Assembly (NCBI GenBank): GCA_012934845.2
Contig: WNNJ02002827.1
Span: forward strand, 62,001 to 126,000
Origin: Pomphorhynchus laevis
Lineage: Eukaryota > Acanthocephala > Palaeacanthocephala > Echinorhynchida > Pomphorhynchidae
Length of the DNA stretch: 64,000 nt
Direction of reading: 5' to 3'
Position 1 is the first letter of the stretch. Every line of letters starts with the position of its first letter. Positions 20,880 to 32,798 of this stretch are shown in pieces. Below the pieces are notes generated by a model. It saw nothing but the letters and a program-made list of their open reading frames with translations, was not told the DNA's origin and did no database searches. The translations under genes were made by a program, and so were the position numbers.

Positions 20880-23406
20880 ACATCAATAACCTATAAGTAG
20901 CATGCAAGAAAAAAATAGACAGTCATATCATAGTCAGAAAAAACGGCAGCACAACTTCGGTCTTCAACAATTCATGTCTTCTACTTTATCTTCTATTGCC
21001 TCAAATCCATGGGGATCTGAGCCCACCAACCCGGGGTCTTTCACCCCCCCCGAAGAATCCAATCGAGACGGACTATGCTGGGTAAACGAGAGACGAGGAG
21101 CTTAAGAAACCTTAGCCTTTGCTCTGGGGGACGTCCTCTCGAAAAGAAGACTAATCCCGAGATAGCCCAAGTGCCCCAGAGGCGCACCTGGGTTTTCCCT
21201 TTCAATGACAGATGCTGAGCCCGTTTTATGGACCACCTAGCTTTCTTCAGGATACATTTGAATCTATCCAGGTCGGCTTTCGCCGACCAGTTCACCGTAA
21301 CGGTGAACCCCAGGTATTTTACTCGACTTGTAAAGGTGGGGAGTGGTTCAGAGGCAAATATGGAGGAGAGCGCAGAGAGTGCTAGTCTCTTAAGTTTTTT
21401 CTTTGTTGCAGGAGGAGCCATGAAAGACTACCACCTGCGATTTTGCATAGTTTAAAATAAGATTGTATTGGAGTAGCTGGTCTTTTAATCTTGAAAAGAA
21501 ACGGCTGATTGTCAGAGACTACGTCTTTACACCTGCGTCCAGTGAACAGGGCTGTGGTGTCATCAGCGTACACCACTAGACGTTGTTCGCGTTTAAATAT
21601 TTTGAATAGTTTAACAGAGGCAGCAAGGTATAAGATAGGAGAAAGTTGGGAACCTTTAGGCACACCCGTAATAGGGTAGAACTGACGCGCATCTGGGTCG
21701 TCTTCATAGTAAAAACGCTTGGTATACAGCAGGATCTCCACTCTGTTCACAATTCTCGCAGGCAACCCGAGGGACCTGAGAGAAGAGATCACAAAAGGAA
21801 TGGAGATGCGGTCAAATGCAGCAGAAAAGTCAATAAAAACAGCCACAACTAGATGATGGCTATTATCCCTACAAAACTGCTCCACCTCACCAACTGCTGA
21901 ATGGACCGAGCGTCCTTTGACGAACCCATGAAAATCTGGAGCATCAAGTTACGCCTACTTAAATGGTCGCGGATTTTACGCGCAAGCGCTTTTTCGTAAA
22001 TTGACACGAGGGCATTTTGAATCGAAATGGGTCGCAGATTTTTAGGGCATGATCAGGATTTTTTCTTAGGAATAAAAACACGCTTACTAATATTGATGCC
22101 TGCTACATCGGATGGGGATGCTAAAAGCATTGTGACGGCCACCTCTCTTCTCTGATCAGCTGTCAAAAGCTGACAGACCCGAGAAGAAAGTGGAGCGATG
22201 GATTTGGAGGTGCCCGGGAGTGGACCCCAGGAGTTAAGGATATCCGTAACAGATAGATCCCTACTCCTGAAGTTACACCAAGGCGGGATTGGTTGAGGTG
22301 ATTGAGTGGCTCCATAGTTGTGTAGGGCTAGTGACTCCTCCAAAACTTCATCAAGGCCTATATTCCCTATCCAACCCAATGCTCTATCCTTCCAGCAAAC
22401 AACTTCTTCTTGAAAATCTTCTAAAAGGAAGACTGAGAAGGACTAAGGCGAGCAATACTCGTCGTATCCTTACTCAGCTGGAGCCTATATCTAGTGATCC
22501 AGCATTCATTCGAGAGAGCCTGTCTGGCGGAAACAGAGAAGTTAGGGAGGTTCAGCAATTTCGCTAGGACCTTGAGTTTCGTCGGAGTGGGATTGTATAT
22601 ACGACCTTTATAAGTAGTCGATAAAATCGCGTTAGCTTGCGAAAAGAGGTAGGTATTAAATTCGGTCAGACTCTCATTTCCTATTCTGGGAAAGAGTTGG
22701 ATAGCCGCTTGACAGAAGGCCACTCTGATAGGATCAAAGTGAAACCTTCTTCGAAGCAACGTATCTTCCTCAATTCTCCAACGAATTAGGTCATGATGGT
22801 GGACAATTGCTGGCACGATTGCTCCGTGCAGAGGGGCTTTAACAACCACCTCGAGTGAAGCAGTAAAATATCGAGGACTGAATTTGTTGATATGCAATGA
22901 AAGGTAGGGGAAGGTGGTTTGTGAATAAGATAACCGTTCCTAGCTCTGCGAAGTGCTGCATTGATCCAACGACCAGTTCTGTCGTTTAAATCTCCAAGTA
23001 TCATGTCGTAGCCGCTGTCGATAATACTATCCAGGGTGACACGGTTCTTGTGTATCTCCCCAGGACGGATGTAGACATTGCCAAAACTGAGGCGTTTACC
23101 ATTCTTACTGAGTGAAACTACTAAACAAGACATGACTGGACATGAATAGTTTAATAGGAGGGAGGACCTTAAAGAGCACTTAATTAAGGTCAAGAGTCCT
23201 TGAGATGAAGAGGAGTGAGGAGGGGTTATGTACGGAGTATAGTGGGAACAAATGTGCTTTGGGATAAATCGAGTAATGTCCTGGGGTAGACGGATAGACC
23301 GCGTCTCCTGGAGGACTATAACATCTGCATCTCTACTGGATAGAAGTCTAAGGGCAGAACCACCTTCCGAATTCCACTGAAGGATATTCAGTGGAAAAAG
23401 GCTCAC
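20880..23406 (-). pseudogene. Family C (I/Jockey-like) LINE ORF2
   Basis: Read on the minus strand, the endonuclease starts at about 23406 (PLNILQWNSEGG, VIVLQETRSIR, NVYIRPGE, MILGDLNDRTGRW), typical of the I/Jockey group. A linker follows at 22897-22421 (RRRFHFDPIRVAFCQAAIQLF). The RT is at 22379-21382 (RVFIPKKKS, VVAVFIDFSAAFDRISIPFV, GVPKGSQLSPILY, VVYADDTTAL). A C-terminal region lies at 21421-21041 (RVKYLGFTVTVNWSAK). Several frameshifts and stops interrupt it. I could not see an RNase H domain. The end near 20880 is approximate. Confidence 0.78.
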
Positions 23407-23554
23407 GATTACTCTGCATTGTGGTGGATTAGTTTGATGTGGGATTGCCTACCTAGAAGGAGCTAGGAACGGGAAGGTTCCCCTTTCCCGTCACTAGAAC
23501 CATCCGGGGGAAGTACTTGACCCTGGGCAGCATCTTCATTTCCCCTTATTTTTT

Positions 23555-24545
23555 TTACTCTTCAGGAGATCGCCAATATTGATAGGAGGGATGGGATGAG
23601 CCAAAGCACCCCCTCTTTTTGGATGATGGAATTGCCGTTGATGATGGAATAGTAGGGTTAGTACAGAATGTGGCAACAACAGAGGATACTAAAACTTCCA
23701 TCTTCTTATACATTGTTTCTATACGTATATCAATTGCCCGCATGAGATCATCGTCCCTCGTACGAGTGGCAGCATTTGCATAGGTACCAGATTTCGGTTG
23801 GTCAGCAGACTTGTTAAATCCACTTTGATATAATTTAAAATGTCTGCATTTTCTGCTCCATGCAGGATGGCTCCCCCACAGTTAGAGCATGATAAAGGGG
23901 ATACACATTTTTCTCCTGTCAACAAAGCCGGACACTGGGGGAGCCACACACACCCCACATGTCAATGGCTCACTGCAGCTTGAGGCTCAGTGCCCCCATT
24001 TGTGGCACCGGCTGCAGTGCGAATATGTGAACTCTTCTTTGTCAATGATTGTAAATCTGAGATTAAATCCCATGAAGGGATTCCAAGCTGAATTAGCCAG
24101 CGATTCAGCCCGCTCTAGGGAAGCGGAACAAAATCCAACTGATATTTGATGTTCGCTCTTGCCTATTATTGAACGGAAGTTCGATATTTTAAATGTTGCT
24201 TTTAGTAAGTCGATATCATTCTCTTCCAATTGACAAGGGAGCTTAAATACTTTTAGAGTGGCAAGTATGGGCTTAGAGTATATGGACCCATACTCCGACA
24301 GGGAAGATTTGAAGTATTTAACATACCCCTTTAAGAGGTTCTGAGGTCGTAAACGAAATCTTTAGTTCAGTTTCGTAAAGTTTTACCGAGTTGAAAATGA
24401 TTCTATTTGATAATTGCTCTGTAAACGGCCTTAGAATGAAATTAAACAATAAATGCCTTTCCATAGGCTTTTTGATCTTTTTTAATGATCAGATTTTTTA
24501 GTTTTGGGATCGGGGGAAGTACTTCCCCATCCCTAGCAACAATTG
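23555..24545 (-). pseudogene. Family C LINE ORF1 (gag-like, CCHC knuckles)
   Basis: The minus-strand remnant shows KATFKISNFRSIIGKSEHQISVGF and then a zinc knuckle (HCSRCHKWGH) at about 24000. A second cysteine-rich stretch (CPALLTGEKC, CSNCGGAILHGAEN) follows at 23958-23850. This is the ORF1 layout of I/Jockey LINEs, with tandem knuckles near the C-terminus. It lies directly upstream of the family C ORF2 and is frameshifted between the knuckles. The 5' limit is uncertain. Confidence 0.68.
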
Positions 24546-24549
24546 AAAA

Positions 24550-24760
24550 CTCACTAACCTTTGGACCAGGCGATTTCAGAGCAGCATTTACCTGTATTTC
24601 GTCATGTTTTTTTTGCTTTTACTACAAAATTGACTAGAAATCTGTTTTTTTTTTCACAATCCTTTGTTCCTCCGACACGCTTGTTCGTACTCATTTTTGG
24701 TCATGTAAGCGTGAATTTTGCACGCATTCGCCACGTTAAATAAATTATTGTATTATTATT
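24550..24760 (+). mobile_element. Family A LINE 3' end
   Basis: Only the last about 210 bases are left. The terminus reads GGTCATGTAAGCGTG, a loop, then CACGCATTCGCCACGTTAAA, which keeps the terminal hairpin stem with a different loop from A1. It abuts family C sequence on its left. Confidence 0.65.
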
Positions 24761-25002
24761 GTTAACTCAGGCGAATAATCATCCCTTTTGATAACAGGGA
24801 AAACTATGGGTTTATTCCAATCATTTAGTATAACTTTAAAAACTACCGAGTACTTAAAAATTTAAAGTAACGGATTGACTATATTACTAGTAACATTTAG
24901 AAATAAGATGATATATAATTTATACATAATATTAAATATGGTGAAAGTATTATATATTGAGAATACCTGACCATTAATCTTAATTCTCACTGTCGTGATA
25001 AA
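24761..25002. other. Unassigned AT-rich stretch
   Basis: No gene or repeat recognised between the LINE 3' end and the LTR-element fossil. Confidence 0.3.
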
Positions 25003-25622
25003 CATTACAACCAATAGACAAACCAATTTCTGAAATTAATCGTTGTCCAACAAAAACAACGCCTACGACTAATGAACCTTTCTTGAACTTTAACAATGAC
25101 GATTTTATTGATTTACGACGATACGACGATACTAACGATACAAACAAAACTGATAAAACCATAGAAGATAATTCGAATAAAGAACGACATGAAGATGAAC
25201 ATAGAACGATAATAACAACAGTCAGGAAAATATTGGCACAAGAACTTCACTTGTTCATACAGACAATTATCCGAAGGACTGGCACACCGTCCTCAGATGA
25301 ACCGTCGAAATCCCACCTACCTCGAAGATTTTGTGGTGGGGAGAATGCCGTGATAAACAAAACCTTTTGTTTATATTATTTAACTTGTCTGTTATGATTT
25401 TGTAGATTTACTCGAATAAAGCCTTAATACTTTTCTTCGGTACAATTTATTCGAGTTTATTGTTGATGGAAAAACTCCTGAAACCTGACACATTGATTCT
25501 GAACTCGGATAGCATCAATGCTGAGCATATATGGCGAAACTGGCTTCAGAGATTCAGCACATTCATTGACTGTCTCGATTCACCGTCTCAGCTGCAAATT
25601 TTCAATATTCTTATCAATCACG
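25003..25622 (+). repeat. 620-bp direct repeat of the LTR element, left copy
   Basis: It is identical to 28674-29293 apart from about three substitutions. It spans the end of the pol region, a short non-coding segment with AATAAA, and the start of the gag-like region, so it is wider than an LTR alone. I could not fix exact LTR ends. Confidence 0.85.
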
Positions 25623-28600
25623 TTTCCACTGAAGTTTTTGACTTATTCCGTGAAGCCACAACATCCAATGACGCTATTGAACTTCTGAATGCATCATTTG
25701 TGAAATCAAAACCCGATTTATTTTTGAGACATCAACTGCGAAATGTTCATCAATCAACCGATCAGACAATTGATCAATACATCCGACTGTTAGAATCATT
25801 GGGTCGAGATTGCCCATTCGAGGCTGTCAGTGCATTGGATCATCGTAATCTATTTTTGCGAGACACGTTCATTGCTGGAATTCATTCTGCTATAATACGA
25901 CAACGACTGTTAGAAGCGTCTATCACTGATTAAACACAGTCATATTATGATTTAGCCCGGACCCTGGTGAATGCTCAAAACCAAACAAATTATTTTAAAC
26001 CGTCACAGACAGAACAACACGATCATTCCGAATCGATTGTTATTAATCAAACTTGTAATGCAGATAATAATACATCTTCTGAAGATACAACATGTAATGT
26101 ATTGACAAAACGACGTTGCTATTTTTGTGATGATAAGGAACATCGTCCAGCTAGAAAGGCCACCTGTCGAGAATGTGGTAAAATGGGACACTACACTAAA
26201 GTGTGCAAATCACGTAGAAAATCCTTTCATGGCGTACATTCAGTACTGGGAGATACATTGGTGTCTTTCATCGACGCCTCAACCAAAACTCCAATAACTA
26301 ATGCAGTCGTAAATGGTCACTCATTTAAGGCTCTTATTGATACTGGGAGTGCGTTAAATCTTATAGGTCCTGATGCCCTAGCGAGGTGTAAAATGATACC
26401 TCAGCCAACTAGTCTAAAAGTGTCAATGGCGGATACCTCGTTTTAACTAAAGTGAACCGTTTCGTCATCGTGTCTATCCGTATAGATTTGGATTACTATG
26501 ATAATGTCAAATTGTACGTTTTACCGTCGTTATGTTCAGATATCATCCTTGGCAGTCACTTTCTGTGTCTACATTCATAATTATTTATAGTTTAATGCGA
26601 AGCGACCTTGTTTCACGATCGGATCTACAGGATCTGTGAATGTTGAACCGGCACAATTATTCAAGTATCTCGATAAAAGTATACACCCAATTGCAACAAA
26701 GTCTCGACGACGCAATCACCTTGACGAAACTTTCATCGACGGCCAAGTAAGGCAACTTCTGATCGATGATATAATTAAACCTAGCCAGTCTCCTTGGCGT
26801 ACTCAAATAGTCATAGCTAATAATAACAACAAGAAGAGAATGGTCGTTGATTATTCTCAGACAATCAACAAATTCACACATCTGTACGCGTTCCCGATTC
26901 CCATAATCGATGATTTAATCGACAAATTGACCCCGTATTCCATTTATAGCACTTTGGATCTAAAATCTGCATACCATCAAATTGCCATACGAGACAAAGA
27001 ACGACACTATACAGCTTTCGAGGCAAGTGGCCGCCTGTATCACTTTAAACGTTTACCGTTCGGGCTAACAAACGCAGTCGCAGTTTTTCAGCGTGTCATA
27101 TCAGACATTATCAGTAAAGAAAAGCTCACTGACACGTACGCGTACCTCGATGACGTGCTTATTGATGGACGAGATGGAAATCACCACCAACACAATCTTA
27201 ATCGTTTTCTTGACGTAGCCAAACGATATAACATCACCCTAAATGAACGAAAATGTGTGATGACATCCCCGTGTATCCGCATTCTTGGTTACGAACTATC
27301 AAAAGGAAAAAAGACTCATGATCAAAGTCGCGTTTCGTAGATTAGATTTTTGAAAGAACAAACTAATTCAAAAACGTTAAAGGCTTCACTTATTACAGAA
27401 ATTGGATTTGAAATTTCTCAGATCTTGTGCGTCCTCTCATTGATTCAAAAACGTTTCCTTTGAATTCATTAGCCAAATCTGCGTTCGAACAAATCAAACA
27501 ACAGATAATCGATGCCACGCTTACAACTATTGACTTCACAATGCCATTTACAGTGGAGGCGGACGCAAGTGATACTTCTATCGGTGCTTGTTTGTCGCAA
27601 GGAAGGAAACCGGTAGCTTTATTTTCACGATCTCTTGATAGGAACTCTCAGCGTTTTTCTCCAATTGAAAAATAAACCTTGGCCATAATCGAATCAGTTC
27701 GTCACTGGAGACGCTATCTACTGATTCAACCATTTACGATAATCACAGATCAGCAATCAGTATCATTTATGTTCAGCACAAAGAATAGTAAAATAAAGAA
27801 CGACAAAGTGCTACACTGGCGTTTAGAACTGTCACAGTTCAAATTTGATATAATTTATCGTCCTGGAATTGCAAATCACGCTGCTGATGTTCTTTCACGC
27901 CAAGTAGATTGTAATGCCACCACCTCTATCCATCATATTGGCGTGCGACGTCTAATCAAAATTCACAATCTACTCTGCCATTCAGGAATAACACGTATGT
28001 GGCATTTTGTTAAGATACAGCAGATATTATTTTGCCTTCGCTTGCAAGGATTGATCATCAAATACAGTCATGAACTGTCTTACACAGATATTTTCATTAT
28101 TCAGATCACCAGAATCAATACATTCAGGCAATGGCACTGCATTTACATCCGCTGACATTCAATCTTTCCTTCGAAAGCATGGAGTAGCCATGAGTCATTC
28201 AACACCATACAACCCACGTGGAAACGGGCAGGTGGAACGTCTCAACGGTGTGCTCTGGAAAGCTATCACATTACGTCTTCACGGCCTGAATAAAAAAATT
28301 CGGGAGTGGCCGAGTGTGTTATCTGAGAATATCAATGCAATTCGCTCACTATTATGTACGTCGACTAATGACACTCCGCATAATCGTATATTTAGCTTCA
28401 ATCGTCGATCTGTGAATAGACATGATCTACCTAAGTGGCTTACAGAGCCAGGACCCATTTTGCTGAAACGTTTCATAAATTCGAGCAAATATGACTGTCC
28501 TGTTGAACAAGCAGAAGTTATGTATTCTAATCCTAATTACGCTCGAATTAAGCTTAAAAATGGCAAAGAAATATTTATATCTACGCGATATTTGTCTTTA

Positions 28601-28673
28601 TATCCTAAACAGGACGGAGTAAACGACAACATTCACGAGTTAGATTCTTTGAAAGAAAATTGTGATTATTATT

Positions 28674-29293
28674 CATTACAACCAATCGACAAACCAATTT
28701 CTGAAATTAATCGTTGTCCAACAAAAACAACGCCTACGACTAATGAACCTTTCTTGAACTTTAACAATGACGATTTTATTGATTTACGACGATACGACGA
28801 TACTAACGATACAAACAAAACTGATAAAACCATAGAAGATAATTCGAACAAAGAACGACATGAAGATGAACATAGAACGATAATAACAACAGTCAGGAAA
28901 ATATTGGCACAAGAACTTCACTTGTTCATACAGACAATTATCCGAAGGACTGGCACACCGTCCTCAGAGGAACCGTCGAAATCCCACCTACCTCGAAGAT
29001 TTTGTGGTGGGGAGAATGCCGTGATAAACAAAACCTTTTGTTTATATTATTTAACTTGTCTGTTATGATTTTGTAGATTTACTCGAATAAAGCCTTAATA
29101 CTTTTCTTCGGTACAATTTATTCGAGTTTATTGTTGATGGAAAAACTCCTGAAACCTGACACATTGATTCTGAACTCGGATAGCATCAATGCTGAGCATA
29201 TATGGCGAAACTGGCTTCAGAGATTCAGCACATTCATTGACTGTCTCGATTCACCGTCTCAGCTGCAAATTTTCAATATTCTTATCAATCACG
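28674..29293 (+). repeat. 620-bp direct repeat of the LTR element, right copy
   Basis: Partner of 25003-25622. It ends inside the gag-like region, where sequence switches to unrelated AT-rich DNA and a PLE-type terminal signature. Confidence 0.85.
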
Positions 29294-29590
29294 ATTTATA
29301 AAATCGTAATATTAAAATACTTATTAAAATACTTAGTATTTGTAATATGTATATTTATAAACATTACAGAATATATAGACTCAGTTATCGGATCTTATTG
29401 ATTAAAAATTCAATTTAAGTCAATATTTAAAATCGGATTTGAGTTTTTAAATGAGGCGTAGATAATACAAACTAATAAACTGATTTTAACAAAACTGGTG
29501 CTTTTTATAGCAGAAAAAGTTGTTTATAGTATGATCGGTTTACATAAAGCAGGCTGCACATTTTTTACTACACATTAATCTGTTCTCATA
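29294..29590. other. AT-rich stretch with a PLE-type terminal signature
   Basis: At about 29365-29395 a variant of the PLE end signature (ATAGACTCAGTTATCGGATC) is visible. The rest is AT-rich with no recognised content. Confidence 0.45.
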
Positions 29591-31170
29591 ATCGTGCGCA
29601 ACAAAACCTCACCTGCCGACACCCTACTTACCCCATACTTAAATCCATATGCTCATCGATATCCCCTTTCCTCACCATCTTGTTTAACTCGTCTATCAGA
29701 AGTCGTATCCTTCCTTCACATTAGAAATCCGACATCGTTCGTCCCCTCATTAAGAATCAATCGCTCGACCCCTCACTTCCTTCGAGCTATCGACCGATTT
29801 CACTACGCCATACTCTTTCCAAACTCTTAGAGCGCCTTATCTTAATACAGATCAACGTTTATCTCTTTTCATCTAATATCTACCCACCTTTCCAATCTGC
29901 TTTTCGCTCTAATCACTCCACAGAAATCGCCTGCATGAAAATTTACAACGTCCTAATTATTTATCGTGACAAGGCTCTATATAGTGTTCTCATATCCCTC
30001 GATCTCTCCTCCGCATTCGACATTGTCGACCACTCCGTCCTCCTTTCTCGCCTTCGTTATGATTACGGCTTTTATTATCCTCCTCAGTAGCATAGCTTGC
30101 CTCATATCTATCCGACCGTTCTTTCGAGTATGTTCAACTTCATCATCCTTTCCTCACATACCTATTTTCTGCGGAGTCCCACAAGGTTCAGTCCTAGGTC
30201 ACCTGCATTTCTCTTTTCTAGTCGGTGATCTCTCTGTGTTTATAAAACCTTACTCCTTAAACGTCATTCAATACGACTATGACATCCTCATATATGTTCA
30301 TGCACCCGCCTATCACATACACGATATTGCAATTTCTGCCTCCAACTGTATTTCTTCTATCTACAAACGTATCTCCCATCTTCGTCTGGTTCTAAACCCA
30401 GACAAGTACAAAATAATGTGGATCCTCCCCCATCAACTAACATATCTCCTGCCCTATATCGTTTGCCTCATCAATCATCCCCATAGTCCACAATCTTACT
30501 TTCTTAGGATTCCATTTCGATGATAACCTTTCCCTTAAACCCTTCGTCCACGACAAGGTCCGTTCGTATAACTTAATTCTCCGTGGCATCCATCGTATCC
30601 GCCCCTTTATCAACTTCCGTTCATGTATGTCTCTTCTTTCATCACTTCTTTTTCCTAAAATCGATTACTGCCTTAGCCTTTTCGCCAATTATCCAAAATC
30701 CATCATCCTACCCCTACAACGAATAATCAACACCGCCGTTCGAGTGCTCTTTCGTTCTCCGTCGCTTCGACCACACATCCACATATTTTGCCCAACTCTC
30801 CTGGCCCACCATCCACATCCGCATCAAACTCCGCCTTCTCGTTACTTTTCGTCTCAACGCTGTCGGTTCTCCATCGTTCATCAACCTTCCTTTCTTAGAC
30901 GACACTCGCCCCACCTCGCTATCGCTTCGTTCCTGTCATACCCTCTTACTCCACGTTCCTAATTACTCCAACAACTACGGTCTCCAATCCTTCCTTGTGC
31001 CGCCTCACTCGCCTGGAATCAACTCCCTCTCGACGTCCGCCGCGCCCCCTCCTTTATCACATTCAAACACCTGCTCCGTTCACACCTTATCAACACCTGA
31101 TTCATAGTTTTGTTTTGTTGTGGTCATGTAAGCGTGCGCTGGCACGCATTTTTCACGTTAAAATAAATCT
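29591..31170 (+). mobile_element. Family A1 LINE, RT to 3' end
   Basis: It starts at the RNKTSPADTLLTP region and runs through the RT (LDLSSAFDIVDHSVLLSRL in another frame at about 30000, VPQGSVLGHLHFSF at 30178, then MQYADDILIY-equivalent HVIQYDYDILIY at about 30270). In the latter the catalytic Ala-Asp is altered, reading YDYD. The C-terminal half (30627-31090) and the 3' end (31120-31165, GCGTGCGCTGGCACGC hairpin and AATAAA) follow. It is 5'-truncated with many frameshifts. Confidence 0.8.
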
Positions 31171-31448
31171 TTTTTTTATTCATTTGCTTATTTGCTTAGT
31201 TTACCTCGACCACATATTATCTATGTAAATCCTTATAAAACCAACTTTGTATCCCTCAACCAATTATTAATATAGATTGTTTAAATATACTCATTTACAT
31301 ATGTATTAAATCCGCTTGTTTTATTTCAAGGATATACCTGTTCTGACTTTAATCGGTCCTCTATGCTAAAACGTGCTCTCATGTGTAGTTTAACAAATTC
31401 GTGATTTGATTCTAAATAAATATAATGTGATATTATTGGTCTTATTTA
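31171..31448. other. Unassigned AT-rich stretch
   Basis: No gene or repeat recognised. Confidence 0.3.
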
Positions 31449-31850
31449 TCATAGTGATCTAGCTGACTCACAAAGTATCATCAATGTACGATTGACGTAG
31501 TACAAAAGCCACATAAATTTTCTTCTACTCAATGTATCAGCATCTTTATGTGGAACAGTTACTGTAGTCCAGACATTGCAGCCATCACCATCGTATCCTA
31601 CTTGTCTTGATATGAATTCAGGAATGTCTTTTCCCTTACGTCTGCCCATAATTGTAATTGTATATGGTTATTGTGTATTTATGCGATTTTCCAATATAGG
31701 GATAATGTTCCAATATAGATATACTTCCAATATAGAGATATCTTCAAAAATAGAGATATTCTGTATGTTATTTAATCTCTCAAACTTTATTAATAATTAG
31801 AAGGGTAAACTCTAAAAATTCCGCGAGTGACGCGAGCGGGACTGTATTGA
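31449..31850 (-). mobile_element. LINE 5' end: leader and ORF1 finger remnant
   Basis: On the minus strand the leader block TACAGTCCCGCTCGCG (31846-31815 region) precedes degenerate CCAATATAGAGATA repeats (31680-31760), then a start at 31649 and MGRRKGKDI...GDGCNVWTTVTVP. This is the ORF1 finger of families A/B with three of the four cysteines replaced (only the GCNVWT cysteine is kept). It ends after about 65 codons. It is a 3'-truncated fragment and more decayed than 17704-18979. Confidence 0.6.
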
Positions 31851-32005
31851 TCGGGAACTGGATTGATTGTATGAATATTAGATTGTAAGAATTTTAATAA
31901 CGAAGACAATTTTAACGATAATACTCGATAGTATTAATAATTAACGATAGTACCTGATAATAATCATATCTGACTTATATCACACCAAGATGGTCATTTA
32001 GTGAA

Positions 32006-32798
32006 CATCTTGTCACTAAATGATCAGTCCATCTCTGATCCTGATCTATCCGATCACTTTCTTATCACCCTTGATCTCACTCGCAACCACACCCATCCTC
32101 TCACACCTACAATCCTACGTCGCCCTTGGAGAAATCTTGACCTCTCCCTTCTCCGCTCTGCCTTACTCAAACCGTGTTTATCATTACCCACAACAACATA
32201 TTCATCTCCTCACGATCTCGCCTTTCTTTTCGACTCTGAACTCACATCCACTCTCGATATTCTCTTGCCCTTCAAGTCTCACGCACACCGTCGCTTGCAC
32301 CGTGCCCCATGGTTTGACATCCAATGCCAACTCTCAAAGCGTCGACTCCGCTATGCTTTTCGAGTCTATCACCGATCTCTCAGACGTGATTTCCGCTCGA
32401 TCACTCCGTCTTTCCGTGATTCCTATCTTGCTCTTCGCCGATCTCATCTCAACCTACTACGTACCAAATGCAACTCCTTCTGGCAGCATAAAATTATCAC
32501 TTCATTCAACTCTAAGACTCTCTGGCATACTTTCAACTCAATCCTTGCTCGCTCCTCTTCGCCGTGCAACATCAATGTCAATGATTATTCGTCATTTCTC
32601 CAGACTAAAGTATTTACGTTGCTCTCTCTCACACCCCGGTCTCCATCCTATCCCACTCTGCCCAGTCTAATCTCATCCTCACGGAACTCTTTCATCTTCT
32701 GCCAGTCTCACCTACATAAGTATCATCTGTCCTCATGTCCTTGCCCAACAAAACCTCACCTGCCGATCCCCTGCCTACTCACATATTAAAATCTACAT
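32006..32798 (+). mobile_element. Family A1 LINE, left part of a copy split by an RTE
   Basis: It begins in the endonuclease (SISDPDLSDHFLITLDLT) and continues through the linker to NKTSPADPLPTHILKS. It is almost identical to 11340-12110, with one frameshift relative to it near 32625, and it carries the same TAA (32717-32719) as the other copy (12029-12031). It resumes at 36424 after the RTE. Confidence 0.82.
32781..32798. repeat. Target duplication of the RTE, left copy
   Basis: ACATATTAAAATCTACAT matches 36424-36441 at 16 of 18 positions. In the unsplit A1 copy (about 12090-12107) the site occurs once. Confidence 0.65.

Larger units (their letters stand above)
25003..29293 (+). mobile_element. 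Ty3/gypsy LTR retrotransposon fossil
   Basis: Parts in order: a gag-like region (about 25460-25935), a CCHC zinc knuckle of the C-x2-C-x4-H-x4-C kind (about 26165-26210), an aspartic protease region with a DTGSA motif (about 26335), an RT with the YLDD motif (about 26640-27340), an RNase H region (about 27430-27990) and an integrase C-terminal part with GNGQVERLNG (about 28070-29068). The domain order places it in the Ty3/gypsy group. It is broken, with roughly half a dozen breaks, and part of the integrase is missing. The two end repeats are nearly identical, so the copy is probably young despite its damage. Confidence 0.82.

Noticed and set aside
21041-21455. Plus-strand frames across the family C LINE as genes
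   Set aside because: They are antisense to RT and endonuclease sequence that is clearly coding on the minus strand.
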